NCBI RefSeq assembly: GCF_034932365.1
Contig: NZ_JAYGHR010000012.1
Span: forward strand, 25,169-89,168
DNA: 64,000 nt
Reading direction: 5' to 3'
Origin: Capilliphycus robustus
Lineage (GTDB): Bacteria; Cyanobacteriota; Cyanobacteriia; Cyanobacteriales; Microcoleaceae
Shown here: piece by piece, positions 56,036 to 64,000 of the stretch
Layout of the letters: the number at the start of each line of letters is the position of its first letter
Position numbering within the stretch: position 1 is the stretch's first letter
Made by a program: the position numbers and the translations under genes
Notes under the pieces: generated by a model
Told to the model about the DNA's origin: nothing
Database searches by the model: none
Seen by the model: only the letters and a program-made list of their open reading frames with translations

Positions 56036-56479
56036 TTATTGGGGAGGTGTATCTTCTTCCACCTCGCTACTTTCCTCTGAATTAGGCAAGGGAATGATAT
56101 CATCAATTTGGCGTATCAATTCCACTAGAGCATTTGCTAATCGGGCGGCGACGACCGTTCCTTCAAACTCAAACTCTGGCTCTTTAAGGGCTTGGACTAG
56201 CATTCGTTTTCCTGTTTCTGTCATGGAGACCATAGGGACTTGATTTTCCTTTTCTATGCGAATCGCTCCGGCTGTTTTTAGTTCATCATAGAGTCCTTGA
56301 TAGATGCCAACTTTTTTCCCTTGGCGTTTTTGCTTTACCTTACTGGTGAGTTCGCTTTTTTTAACCTTGGCTTGAATTCCTCCAAGCGCCCACAATGTTA
56401 AAAGCAAGCGTGTTCTCGCCTTGGCATCTGCTTCACCTGTTACCGAATTTGCTGTCTCGTTATAAGTCATTGTTGACAT
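56036..56479 (-). CDS. Conserved hypothetical protein, possible winged-helix domain
   Basis: The protein has 147 residues from the ATG at 56479; a longer open frame to 56539 adds 20 residues of unlikely sequence. Residues about 25-100 (RTRLLLTLWALGG, KKSELTSKVKQ, YQGLYDELKTAGAI, VSMTETGKRMLVQAL) have the helix-turn-helix-plus-strand order of winged-helix DNA-binding proteins. The C-terminus is acidic (SEESSEVEEDTPPQ). I do not recognise a named family. It is divergent from the M32 carboxypeptidase gene. DNA binding is inference. Confidence 0.55.
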   Translation of the reverse strand: MSTMTYNETANSVTGEADAKARTRLLLTLWALGGIQAKVKKSELTSKVKQKRQGKKVGIYQGLYDELKTAGAIRIEKENQVPMVSMTETGKRMLVQALKEPEFEFEGTVVAARLANALVELIRQIDDIIPLPNSEESSEVEEDTPPQ

Positions 56480-56688
56480 ATCAATCACTTCGGAACACGA
56501 AAATACCATCAGATTGTACACCAAGATATCAACAGTCAAGTTGCCGGATTGGGGGTGGCTTTGGAGACTAGGGTTAAAGGGATTCTGAGTAAGACTGTAG
56601 GTGATTAATCCTTAAACCCTGTCAGGATTAAGCTGAATGAATGGCACACTAGAAAGGATATAGTCTGTATCTGACCAACACCGCGATC

Positions 56689-58215
56689 ATGCCACTGCCG
56701 AACAAGGAACCCAAATTAATCGAACTTGAACAGCGTTTGAGTGAGGTTAACGATATTGAATCGGTGGTTTCCCTACTCAATTGGGATCAAGCCACCTATA
56801 TGCCTGCCGGGGGTGCTGCCGCTAGAGGGCGTCAAATCGCAACCCTCAAACAGATTGCCCATGAAAAATTGACAAATCCGGCACTCGGTCAACTCTTGGA
56901 AGATTTGCGTCCCTACGAAGCAAATCTTTCTTACGATTCCCTGGCCGCAAGTTTGATTCGGATTGCTCGTCGAGATTATCAACGGGCAATTCGAGTCCCA
57001 TCGGAATTTATGGCAAGGTTATCCCGTCATCAAGCCGCCGCTTATGAAGCCTGGTCAGAAGCTCGACCTGCCAATGATTTTGCCAAAGTACAACCCTATC
57101 TAGAGAAAACCTTAGATCTCTCTCAAGAATTGGCAAGTTTTTTTACAAATTGGCAACATATTGCTGACCCATTAATCGAGGCTAATGACGATGGCATGAA
57201 TGTCGCGATTATCCAACCGATTTTTCATCAGTTGCGACAACAGTTACTTCCCCTGGTTGAAGCGATCGCCGCCGCCCCCGCTATCGATAATTCTTGCCTT
57301 CATCAATTCTTTGCCGAACAAGAGCAACTCAGCTTTATCAAAGGGGTAATTTTTCGTCTGGGTTATGACTTTAACCGAGGACGCCAAGATCAAACCTTAC
57401 ATCCCTTTACCTCAAAATTTTCGATAGGGGACGTGCGAATTACGACCCGAATTTACGAACATCATCTTGAGCAAGCCTTATTTAGCACTATCCATGAAAC
57501 GGGTCATGCTTTGTATGAACAAGGAATTGCACCGGAGTTAGAAGGAACCCCTCTAGCGACGGGAACAGCTTTCAGTGTCCATGAGAGTCAATCGCGGTTA
57601 TGGGAAAATTTAGTTGGTCGCAGTCGCGGGTTTTGGGAGTGGTTTTATCCACAGTTACAAGGGACATTTATCCGTCAGTTAGGACAAACGTCAATCCAGC
57701 AATTTTATCGCGCGATCAACAAAGTACAACCGTCTTTAATTCGCACCGATGCGGATGAAGTCACCTACAACCTACACGTGATGATTCGCTTCGATCTGGA
57801 ATTAGCGATGTTAGAAGGTTCCTTAGCGGTGCAGGACCTCCCGCAAGCCTGGAATGAACGATATCAAAAAGATTTGGGTATTATTCCCCCAAATGACACC
57901 AACGGGGTCTTACAAGATGTTCACTGGTATGTTGGGTTAATTGGGGGAATGTTTCACGGGTATACATTGGGGAACTTAATCAGCGCTCAATTCTATGAGG
58001 CTGCAATTGTCTATGATCCCGAAATTCCTGTTGAGATCGAACGGGGAAACTTTCAGCGCTTGCAGGACTGGCTGAAACTTAACATTTATCAGCATGGCCG
58101 CAAGTACACAGCCCAGGAACTCCTCGAACGGGTTACAGGCAATGGATTAAGTATTGATCCATTTATGAATTACATTCGGAACAAATACGGATATCTTTAC
58201 AATCTCAAGTTCTAG
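56689..58215 (+). CDS. Thermostable-type carboxypeptidase (M32 family)
   Basis: The protein has 508 residues. The zinc site HETGHALYEQG (HEXXH, about 264-274) is followed by the M32 signature SVHESQSRLWENLVGRS (third ligand Glu). HPFTSKFSIGDVRITTR and IRTDADEVTYNLHVMIRFDLE are also family hallmarks. Length is normal. It removes C-terminal residues from peptides in the cytoplasm using a metal ion. It stands alone; no operon partner is close. Confidence 0.95.
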   Translation: MPLPNKEPKLIELEQRLSEVNDIESVVSLLNWDQATYMPAGGAAARGRQIATLKQIAHEKLTNPALGQLLEDLRPYEANLSYDSLAASLIRIARRDYQRAIRVPSEFMARLSRHQAAAYEAWSEARPANDFAKVQPYLEKTLDLSQELASFFTNWQHIADPLIEANDDGMNVAIIQPIFHQLRQQLLPLVEAIAAAPAIDNSCLHQFFAEQEQLSFIKGVIFRLGYDFNRGRQDQTLHPFTSKFSIGDVRITTRIYEHHLEQALFSTIHETGHALYEQGIAPELEGTPLATGTAFSVHESQSRLWENLVGRSRGFWEWFYPQLQGTFIRQLGQTSIQQFYRAINKVQPSLIRTDADEVTYNLHVMIRFDLELAMLEGSLAVQDLPQAWNERYQKDLGIIPPNDTNGVLQDVHWYVGLIGGMFHGYTLGNLISAQFYEAAIVYDPEIPVEIERGNFQRLQDWLKLNIYQHGRKYTAQELLERVTGNGLSIDPFMNYIRNKYGYLYNLKF

Positions 58216-58392
58216 ATTTTAAAGTTTTGTAATTCATTATCCTTTCCGGTACACCCCTCAAAGATTTTGCAATTAGACTTAAATAGATCTTCTATCTTTT
58301 ACCGGATTTGAAGGTAGGAGCGAGATGATAAAATTCAAGTAAGTGTATCCGCTATGTTCATCAACTACCAATAAAGTTCAGGATAACCTCTC

Positions 58393-59061
58393 ATGTTTAT
58401 CAGAAATGCTATCCTAGCCAGCTCACTGATTGTCGCTGTTTTGGGATTTAATTCAACTGCACGGGCGACCTCTGGCACAAACCCCGACCTACCAACGAAA
58501 GACTACAGTTTCAGCGAAGAACAGCAAATTCCGATCAGACGCTCTCCCGAGTTGACTCCCGAGAAACCCAGCCAAGATCGTCTGTTTTCTCAGCCTTTTT
58601 ATGAAGCTTCCCCTCAACCGCTCCGACGCTATACTCTAGAACCCGGAACTCAAGGTTCACAAGTCACAGGCTTGCAACAGCGTCTACAACTGCATGGTTT
58701 TGATCCGGGTCGGATCGATAGTGTCTTCGGTTCCCGTACCGAACAGGCCGTCAGAGCCTTTCAACAAGCCCGAGGACTTGAAGTCAATGGTATTGTCGAT
58801 CGCGGTACCTGGCAACTCCTAGAAGCTGATCCCCAACCCGTCGCGGTTGCAGAAGTCTTAACCAAGGGAACCAAGGGATCTAAAGTTCTCACCCTGCAAA
58901 CCCGCTTGCAAGTCAAAGGTTATGATCCAGGCCCGGTAGATGGCGTGTTTGGGAGTCGCACCCAAGCGGCAGTGATCGCCTATCAACAGGCAAAAGGCTT
59001 AGAAAAAAGTGGGGTTGTCGATCAAGAAACCTGGACGGCTTTGAGTCAGGAGTGGCGTTAG
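58393..59061 (+). CDS. Secreted protein with two peptidoglycan-binding (PG_binding_1) domains
   Basis: The protein has 222 residues. A signal peptide (MFIRNAILASSLIVAVLGF, cleavage near ARA-T) is followed by a Pro-rich linker (about 27-85). Two PG-binding domains come next: GSQVTGLQQRLQLHGFDPG with AVRAFQQARGLEVNGIVD (about 92-145), and GSKVLTLQTRLQVKGYDPG with AVIAYQQAKGLEKSGVVD (about 162-218). No catalytic domain is attached. It probably binds the cell wall in the periplasm. Stand-alone versions are frequent in cyanobacteria. Confidence 0.9.
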   Translation: MFIRNAILASSLIVAVLGFNSTARATSGTNPDLPTKDYSFSEEQQIPIRRSPELTPEKPSQDRLFSQPFYEASPQPLRRYTLEPGTQGSQVTGLQQRLQLHGFDPGRIDSVFGSRTEQAVRAFQQARGLEVNGIVDRGTWQLLEADPQPVAVAEVLTKGTKGSKVLTLQTRLQVKGYDPGPVDGVFGSRTQAAVIAYQQAKGLEKSGVVDQETWTALSQEWR

Positions 59062-59319
59062 TCTGTTGACGACATCTCAAAAAGCACCGTTCAAATTATT
59101 TTGAGTCAGCGTGATCTCTAACAGCCGAAATTCTGGGTTTATAGTGCTTCGCACTGGTATATTTACAAACGCACCGAATGAAGAAAAGTCAAAAGCCTCA
59201 CTATACCAAGCTTTTTTCCGCATGAGTGCCTCTTGCATGATTGCCTGTTGCCTTGCGCGAAGCGCTATAACTTGCCTTTTGGCAAACCAGCTCAATTAAC
59301 CTTGTTTACCAAAAATTGC
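59062..59319. other. Intergenic region without recognised gene
   Basis: The region contains short GCCTGTTGCC/TTGCC-type repeats and the hairpin-like AGTGCTTCGCACT near 59143. No open frame looks real. Confidence 0.35.
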
Positions 59320-59703
59320 CGCACACGCCCCTACCTTTAGGTATGGGGATACAAGGCAAAGAAAATGCTATAATAATTATACTGGTAGGGTATTCAACCA
59401 GGTTAAAAACCCAGCATCTAATCGATGCAATGAATCTTGAAAACTTAAGGTATGGGGTTCTTGCTAGGAATGCTTTGGCCTGATAAAACCTTGAAGCACC
59501 AAGTACAGAGAACAAAGCATTTTTTTCTCAAGTACGGTAGGGCATACCGAAACTATCTCTGAAATGGGATGAACGACTGGGGAGACTCACCCCTCTGGAG
59601 TTGATTGGGAAACCATTTGGCTGTAAGGGTTGTCAATGAACCAGTAATCCAAATCCGCTCTTGCTTGGAGAATCCCCTTTCTTTAGAAATGGGGAGTATG
59701 TCA
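59320..59703 (+). mobile_element. Gutted TnpB-type element (ends plus tnpB 3' relic)
   Basis: The left hairpin CCCCTACCTTTAGGTATGGGG (59328-59348) and the right hairpin CCCCTTTCTTTAGAAATGGGG (59674-59694) have the same stem ends and loop. ATGTCA follows the right hairpin, as it does for the intact element at 35578-37045. Near 59531 the frame reads STVGHTETISEMG then stop; STVGH matches the C-terminal TnpB segment of the intact element, at nearly identical DNA (AGTACGGTAGGGCATA versus AGTACCGTAGGGCATA). Almost the whole RuvC and zinc-ribbon coding part is missing. It is a non-autonomous derivative or decaying copy. Confidence 0.62.
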
Positions 59704-59807
59704 ATTCTCGTTGTCCTCGGGCAACTGTGCCATTTGTTCGCGGCATCTGGGTGTTTGATTTCCCATTCAATTAGGGCGGTATCCTCGCCGCCCTCCTCTG
59801 AAATTCC

Positions 59808-60425
59808 TTAGAACGACTGACGAATTAAGTGAATTCCGCCTTTCACCGCTTCATAACCAAAAGTCAGAATGAGGCTGGTCAGGGTGGCTCCCATCACACA
59901 AAGCACCAATCCCCCTAAACTAATCGCACCATCATCATCGAGCAAACCAAACCCGGTCACAAAAATTCCCATAGCTGGTAGAGTATTGGTTCCGGGAATC
60001 GGAATCATCATCGAAATTGCCATCAAAGCGATCGTTGATCCAATAATAATCCGACCGGGAAAACTGGTGCAGACGTAGCTTAAGCGAGGACGAGAAACCA
60101 ATTCGATTTTTTGTAACCAGGGAATTCCCCCTTTGAGAAAACCCTGAACTGTTTTCAGTTCGATGGGACGATTCAGCCATTTTTGGGGAAACCAAGGTCG
60201 TTTAGCTCCAAAAATAAGCTGCACAGCTAAGATAAACAGCAAAATCCCAAACGGCGTTGAATAACCTGGCGCCGGGACAGGTAAAGCCGAAGGCAAAGCC
60301 AACAAGACAAACAAAAACCCAAAAGTCCGTTCACCTGCCAGATCGAGAATATTGGCAAGGGTTACTTGGGGAGCGAGTTCTTCGGCAAAAAAATGACGCT
60401 GAAGTTCAACAGAGAGTTTTGACAC
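59808..60425 (-). CDS. ExoD-family exopolysaccharide synthesis-related membrane protein
   Basis: The protein has 205 residues. It has ExoD-type stretches: TLANILDLAGERTFGFLFVLLALPSALPVPAPGYSTPFG (start of the domain, with the Pro-rich loop), LIFGAKRPWFPQKWLNRPI, and IPIPGTNTLPAMGIFVTGFGLLDDDG. Four membrane helices are seen. The start is GTG at 60425 with no strong ribosome site. In rhizobia ExoD affects exopolysaccharide and alkali tolerance; its molecular role is unclear. It stands between the gutted TnpB element and a repeat array. Confidence 0.85.
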   Translation of the reverse strand: MSKLSVELQRHFFAEELAPQVTLANILDLAGERTFGFLFVLLALPSALPVPAPGYSTPFGILLFILAVQLIFGAKRPWFPQKWLNRPIELKTVQGFLKGGIPWLQKIELVSRPRLSYVCTSFPGRIIIGSTIALMAISMMIPIPGTNTLPAMGIFVTGFGLLDDDGAISLGGLVLCVMGATLTSLILTFGYEAVKGGIHLIRQSF

Positions 60426-60475
60426 GGTTAGGGGAAAAGGGAACGTAAAAAAAGAAAATACGCAACCCAGATGGC

Positions 60476-60634
60476 AGTTATTCAGTGAACAGTTATCAGT
60501 TATCTGTTACCAGTTTTTACAGTTATCTGTTATCAGTTTAGAGTGACCAGTCTTTACAGTTATCAGTTATCAGTTTTTTTCACTGATTACTGGTCACTGA
60601 TTACTGGTCACTGATTACTGGTCACTGGTCACTG
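60476..60634. repeat. Degenerate short tandem repeat array (AGTTATCAGTT / GATTACTGGTCACT)
   Basis: Units such as CAGTTATCAGTT and TGATTACTGGTCAC occur several times each over about 160 bp between the ExoD-like gene and ahcY, ending three bases before the ahcY stop. The same words occur at 34763-34797. This is a typical cyanobacterial intergenic repeat. Confidence 0.85.
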
Positions 60635-60636
60635 TC

Positions 60637-61914
60637 TTAGGTGCCAGACGCCCAAGAGTTGGTGTACTCAATTTGTTCGGGGGTCAGGGTATCGAGATTG
60701 ATGCCCATTGCCTCCAGTTTGAGTCGGGCAATTTCCTGATCCACATCGGTGGGAATGGAGTACAAACCGGGTTCCAGCTTGCCTTTATTCTTCACCAAAT
60801 ATTCACAAGCCAGGGCTTGGTTAGCAAAACTCATATCCATAACCGCACTGGGATGACCTTCAGCCGCAGCTAGGTTAATCAGTCGTCCTTCCCCAAGCAC
60901 AATCACAGACTTGCCATTTTGCAGTTTGTATTGTTGAGTAAAATTGCGAACTTCTTTAACTTCGGTGGATTTTTGGGCTAAGGCTTTCAGGTCGATCTCG
61001 ATATCGAAGTGACCCGAATTACAAACCATCGCCCCGTCCTTCATCACATCGAAGTGTTCAGCGCGAATTACGTGTTTGTTGCCTGTTACGGTGATAAACA
61101 GATCCCCTAAAGGAGCCGCTTCTGCCATCGGCATGACACGGAAGCCATCCATCACCGCTTCAATTGCGCGTACCGGGTCAATTTCAGTCACAATCACATT
61201 CGCACCCATACCCCGAGCGCGTAGGGCGCAGCCTTTACCGCACCAGCCATAACCCGCAACAACAATATTTTTTCCAGCCAGCAGAATATTAGTGGCTCGA
61301 ACGATCCCATCAAGGGTAGATTGACCCGTACCGTAACGGTTATCGAAGAAGTGTTTGGTATCGGCATCATTAACGTTCATCGCCGGGAAGGTCAATACAC
61401 CGTCTTTGAGCATCGCTCTTAAGCGAACAATACCTGTGGTGGTTTCTTCGGTGGTACCGATCAGATCAGCCAGTTGATGTTGACGATTTTGAACTAGAGT
61501 CGCAACCACATCACTACCATCATCAATGATAATGTTGGGACGATGATCCAGAGCAATTTCAACGTGCCGTAAATAGGTTTCGGTGTCTTCTCCCTTGAGG
61601 GCAAAAACAGGAATACCGTGATCAACGACTAAACTCGCTGCCACATCATCCTGAGTTGAGAGGGGGTTACTGGCAATCAAGATCGCATCAGCACCGCCTG
61701 CTTTCAGGGCAATTGCCAGATGAGCCGTTTCTGTGGTGACATGGCAGCAAGCAACCAAGCGGATACCCGCAAAGGGTTTTTCAAGAGCAAAGCGTTCTTG
61801 AATCAATCGCAGAACGGGCATTTCCCGTCCAGCCCAATCAATGCGTTGTTTTCCTTGAGGGGCTAAAGCGGGATCTTTAATTTCGTATTGAGTACGGGCG
61901 GTTGTTGCAGTCAT
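60637..61914 (-). CDS. ahcY: S-adenosylhomocysteine hydrolase
   Basis: The protein has 425 residues from the ATG at 61914, which has a GAGGA ribosome site; an upstream ATG (61977) would add 21 non-conserved residues. Family motifs are VACCHVTTETAHLAIALKAGGAD, the NAD-binding VVAGYGWCGKGCALRARGMG, NRYGTGQSTLDGI and CNSGHFDIEID. It splits SAH to adenosine and homocysteine, keeping SAM methylation running. The C-terminus ends NSWASGT, without the KPDHYRY tail of eukaryotic enzymes. It is divergent from thf1. Confidence 0.97.
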   Translation of the reverse strand: MTATTARTQYEIKDPALAPQGKQRIDWAGREMPVLRLIQERFALEKPFAGIRLVACCHVTTETAHLAIALKAGGADAILIASNPLSTQDDVAASLVVDHGIPVFALKGEDTETYLRHVEIALDHRPNIIIDDGSDVVATLVQNRQHQLADLIGTTEETTTGIVRLRAMLKDGVLTFPAMNVNDADTKHFFDNRYGTGQSTLDGIVRATNILLAGKNIVVAGYGWCGKGCALRARGMGANVIVTEIDPVRAIEAVMDGFRVMPMAEAAPLGDLFITVTGNKHVIRAEHFDVMKDGAMVCNSGHFDIEIDLKALAQKSTEVKEVRNFTQQYKLQNGKSVIVLGEGRLINLAAAEGHPSAVMDMSFANQALACEYLVKNKGKLEPGLYSIPTDVDQEIARLKLEAMGINLDTLTPEQIEYTNSWASGT

Positions 61915-62158
61915 GCAGTTTTCCTCGAAAAAATATGTATTTTTTAGACGTTGAGTAGTGACCAGAGGAACCGTCACAATCCTTATCGTGTATCCCCAAT
62001 GGGTTTGTCAGGGGATGGAACTTGGGGCTACCGCAGTTTAAATTTGCAGTCCATAATACAGACTAACCTGACTCTACCCAGATTGACTAGGGGGATCTCG
62101 CTTGGCAAACGGGTCTTCTGGAGAGACAATAATCTAAAGTCCCTCTTAAGAATGACTT

Positions 62159-62884
62159 GTGAACAATATTCGTACCGTCTCTGATACTAAACGCGCTTTT
62201 TATAGCATTCATACTCGTCCGATCAACTCGATTTACCGTCGCGTGGTTGAGGAGTTGATGGTTGAGATGCACCTACTTTCGGTGAATGTGGATTTCCAAT
62301 ATGACCCGATCTATGCTTTGGGTGTCGTTACCGCCTTTGACCGTTTCATGCAAGGATATTTACCGGAAACGGATCAAGAATCGATTTTCAATGCTTTGAT
62401 TGGAGCCTTGCAAGAGGATCCCCAGCGCTATCGAGCCGAAGCCCAACAATTACAGGAATTCGCTCAAACCCTCTCAGTCACAGATCTTCTGTCTTGGGCT
62501 GAGGGAGCGAGTAACTTTGAGGCGGGGAACGACTTGCAGAGTTATTTTCACAAGATTGCAATTAATCCCAAGTACAAATACAACCGTCTGTTTGCAATTG
62601 GTTTATTTACCTTAATCGAACAGAGTGATCCTCAAGGGATTGAGAACAAGGAAGCAACGGAGAAAACGCTCGATCAACTGGCTTCCGGGTTGAATTTGCC
62701 TCAAGACAAGTTGCAAAAGGATTTAGAGCTTTATCGCAGCAATCTGGAGAAATTGATGCAAGCACGCATCGTTATGGAGGAACTGACTCAAGCTGAACGC
62801 AAACGGCGAGAACAACGGGGTGCTAAACCCGCAGTTAGTCCGACTCCTGAATCTGCGCCCGAAGAGGTTTCAACGGACTCCTGA
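62159..62884 (+). CDS. thf1: Photosystem II biogenesis protein Psb29 / thylakoid formation protein Thf1
   Basis: The protein has 241 residues from a GTG. The family start RTVSDTKRAFYSIHTRPINSIYRRVVEELMVEMHLL is clear, with YDPIYALGVVTAFDRFM and YFHKIAINPKYKYNRLFAIGLF further on. A C-terminal coiled coil (about 175-220) and a Pro-rich tail follow. Thf1 is needed for thylakoid formation, photosystem II assembly and FtsH stability. It confirms an oxygenic phototroph. It is a single gene divergent from ahcY. Confidence 0.96.
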   Translation: MNNIRTVSDTKRAFYSIHTRPINSIYRRVVEELMVEMHLLSVNVDFQYDPIYALGVVTAFDRFMQGYLPETDQESIFNALIGALQEDPQRYRAEAQQLQEFAQTLSVTDLLSWAEGASNFEAGNDLQSYFHKIAINPKYKYNRLFAIGLFTLIEQSDPQGIENKEATEKTLDQLASGLNLPQDKLQKDLELYRSNLEKLMQARIVMEELTQAERKRREQRGAKPAVSPTPESAPEEVSTDS

Positions 62885-63121
62885 TGGTGATCGAGTGACT
62901 TTTGAATGATTCACCGATCCCCTGTAATCAGTTGCCACTCGAAGGAGCAAAAATATTTTCGGGTGGGCAAGCCAGCTATTGTGGGAACGCTGAATCTAAA
63001 TTAACGATTGAACTGGTATTCTGCACCCCGTACCCCATCAATCATGCCCCCCGAATGCCCTTATTTCCCCGTTCTAGCTCTGATTCCTTCAGGATCAATA
63101 GGTGTCACATTCAAAACGTTT

Positions 63122-63655
63122 TTAATTGCCTTGCTCGTAATTTCGAGCGTAATCTTTGAGCAAGATGCTGATGTTACTCAAGACTCCCTCACCGGAAAAT
63201 TGTCCAAATACCGTCGGGTTTTTAGCGACTCGATCTAAGGTATAGTTGATGGCTTCTTTCACCTGAGCTGAGATCAGAGCATGAAGTTCTTCTCTGGCTC
63301 TTGAACGCTGATATTGAGCGCCTTCTTCGGTGGTTGCATATAATGGGGGCAGTCGGTTGAGAGCATAGGCGGCAATGTCTCCGACATCGAGCGGTTGTTC
63401 ATTGCTATCCTCAATATCTGCAACACGGGCGATCGCTTCACTGAGAACCAACTCTTCCATCACGTTGATAAATTGTTTGCGGGGTAAGACTACGACTTCA
63501 CCCGTTAACAAGGCTCCCATGAGGCGGTCAAGCGCCATGTATTCTTCTATGGATAACTCGGATGCGGTGTTGCAAATTCGTCCGACTTCAGCCTCCATTG
63601 AAGGCGTTAAATAACCATCTTGTAAAGCTTGCTCAACAATTTTCTCGATACTCAT
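63122..63655 (-). CDS. ComFB-family protein
   Basis: The protein has 177 residues from the ATG at 63655; the open frame extends six residues upstream from a GTG, but AAAGG sits properly before the ATG. An N-terminal helical part (IEKIVEQALQDGYLTPSMEAEVGRI) precedes the ComFB domain (about 70-145): NVMEELVLSEAI, DVGDIAAYALNRLPPLYATTEEG and a following helix. ComFB proteins were first noted in competence operons, and cyanobacterial ones are reported to bind cyclic dinucleotides; whether this one does is not visible. No com genes adjoin. Confidence 0.82.
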   Translation of the reverse strand: MSIEKIVEQALQDGYLTPSMEAEVGRICNTASELSIEEYMALDRLMGALLTGEVVVLPRKQFINVMEELVLSEAIARVADIEDSNEQPLDVGDIAAYALNRLPPLYATTEEGAQYQRSRAREELHALISAQVKEAINYTLDRVAKNPTVFGQFSGEGVLSNISILLKDYARNYEQGN

Positions 63656-63887
63656 AGGACCTTTACACACCAATCGCAGAACTGAGTGAACTTGTATGTA
63701 TTTGTCGGACTCAGGAGAAACAGCTGTTGAGCCTCCCCGATGACCTTGAGTCTGACAAAAAATATTGTTCCTGAGAATTTAGCTGTTTATTGGGTTGGAG
63801 GGGCTATATAGACGCGCTTGAGACATTTTTTGTTTGTCCTCGCACATTGGCTCAGGATAACATATTAAGCCCCCTATCTTAAATGTC

Positions 63888-64000
63888 AAAAGAGGACTCC
63901 CGTTAGAGCCTTCGGCTTAACGGCGAGATGAATTTTGACCAACAAAGAAAACTGAGCGAAGCGAATCCTACATGGCTTGGCATACTTGTGTAGAACAGGC
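63888..64000 (+). mobile_element. Left end of a TnpB-type element (continues past the window)
   Basis: CTCCCGTTAGAGCC...GGCTTAACGGCGAGATGAAT (63896-63932), then GACC and GAGCGAAGCGAATCCT (63954-63969), parallels the left end of the intact element (CTCCCGCTATAACC, TTTAGCGGTGAGATGAATGC, GAGCGGTAGCGAATCCTT at 35587-35694). ATGTC lies just outside both ends. A tnpB frame would be expected right after position 64000. Confidence 0.6.

Noticed and set aside
59605..59811. 68-codon plus-strand frame near the ExoD-like gene
   Set aside because: It spans the right hairpin of the gutted TnpB element and runs into the convergent gene; it is not a plausible protein.
60476..60634. Possible CRISPR array
   Set aside because: Repeat words are short, irregularly spaced and lack unique spacers of constant length; no cas genes are in the window.

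Overview
This window is chromosomal DNA of a cyanobacterium, most likely a filamentous Oscillatoriales-type strain (Lyngbya/Limnoraphis/Planktothrix-like). That placement is inference. It rests on about 27 exact copies of the cyanobacterial palindrome GCGATCGC, on the thylakoid-formation gene thf1/psb29, on a ctaCDE oxidase operon with divergent ctaA/ctaB, on AT-rich coding sequence, and on intergenic DNA full of short hairpin repeats. I see no tRNA, rRNA, CRISPR array or prophage.

Layout. 1-518: a candidate structured RNA and no clear gene. 519-8436: a cell-surface glycosylation island with a GT-C-like membrane glycosyltransferase, an FAD oxidoreductase fused to a GtrA domain, a second large membrane protein, a GT4 glycosyltransferase and a mannose-6-phosphate-isomerase-type cupin. 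8513-17926: a secreted hypothetical protein, two Opp/Dpp-type ABC ATPases without permeases, a methyltransferase, an AGCS amino-acid:Na+ symporter, a VanX dipeptidase, an Rpn-family nuclease, an SLH/GHL10 surface protein and a GNAT. 17944-28766: tandem paralogous membrane proteins, a lytic transglycosylase with helical repeats, a methyltransferase, a dynamin-like GTPase and a quinone-oxidoreductase-like MDR. 29060-35455: heme A synthesis (ctaB, ctaA) divergent from cytochrome c oxidase subunits II, I and III (ctaC, ctaD, ctaE).

35481-43761 is accessory DNA: a TnpB element bracketed by two near-identical terminators, a putative serine hydrolase, and a large STAND/TPR/WD40 signalling gene cut by one in-frame stop codon. 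43889-52116 is almost all on the minus strand: a small secreted protein, dnaG, a subtilase beside a small protein resembling its I9-type propeptide, and three RidA-type genes. Two of those three are pentapeptide-repeat/RidA fusions that have lost the RidA catalytic arginine. 52704-63655 holds housekeeping and envelope genes: lysS, a PEP-CTERM SGNH esterase, an M32 carboxypeptidase, a peptidoglycan-binding protein, an ExoD-like protein, ahcY, thf1 and a ComFB-like protein. The window ends inside the left end of another TnpB-type element.

The strongest leads for something undescribed are the tandem pentapeptide-RidA fusions (49303-52116), the subtilase plus free propeptide-like pair (46766-48615), the interrupted STAND gene (38860-43761), and the set of full, gutted and partial TnpB elements (35578, 59320, 63888). 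No database search was possible; family names come from motifs read in the translations.
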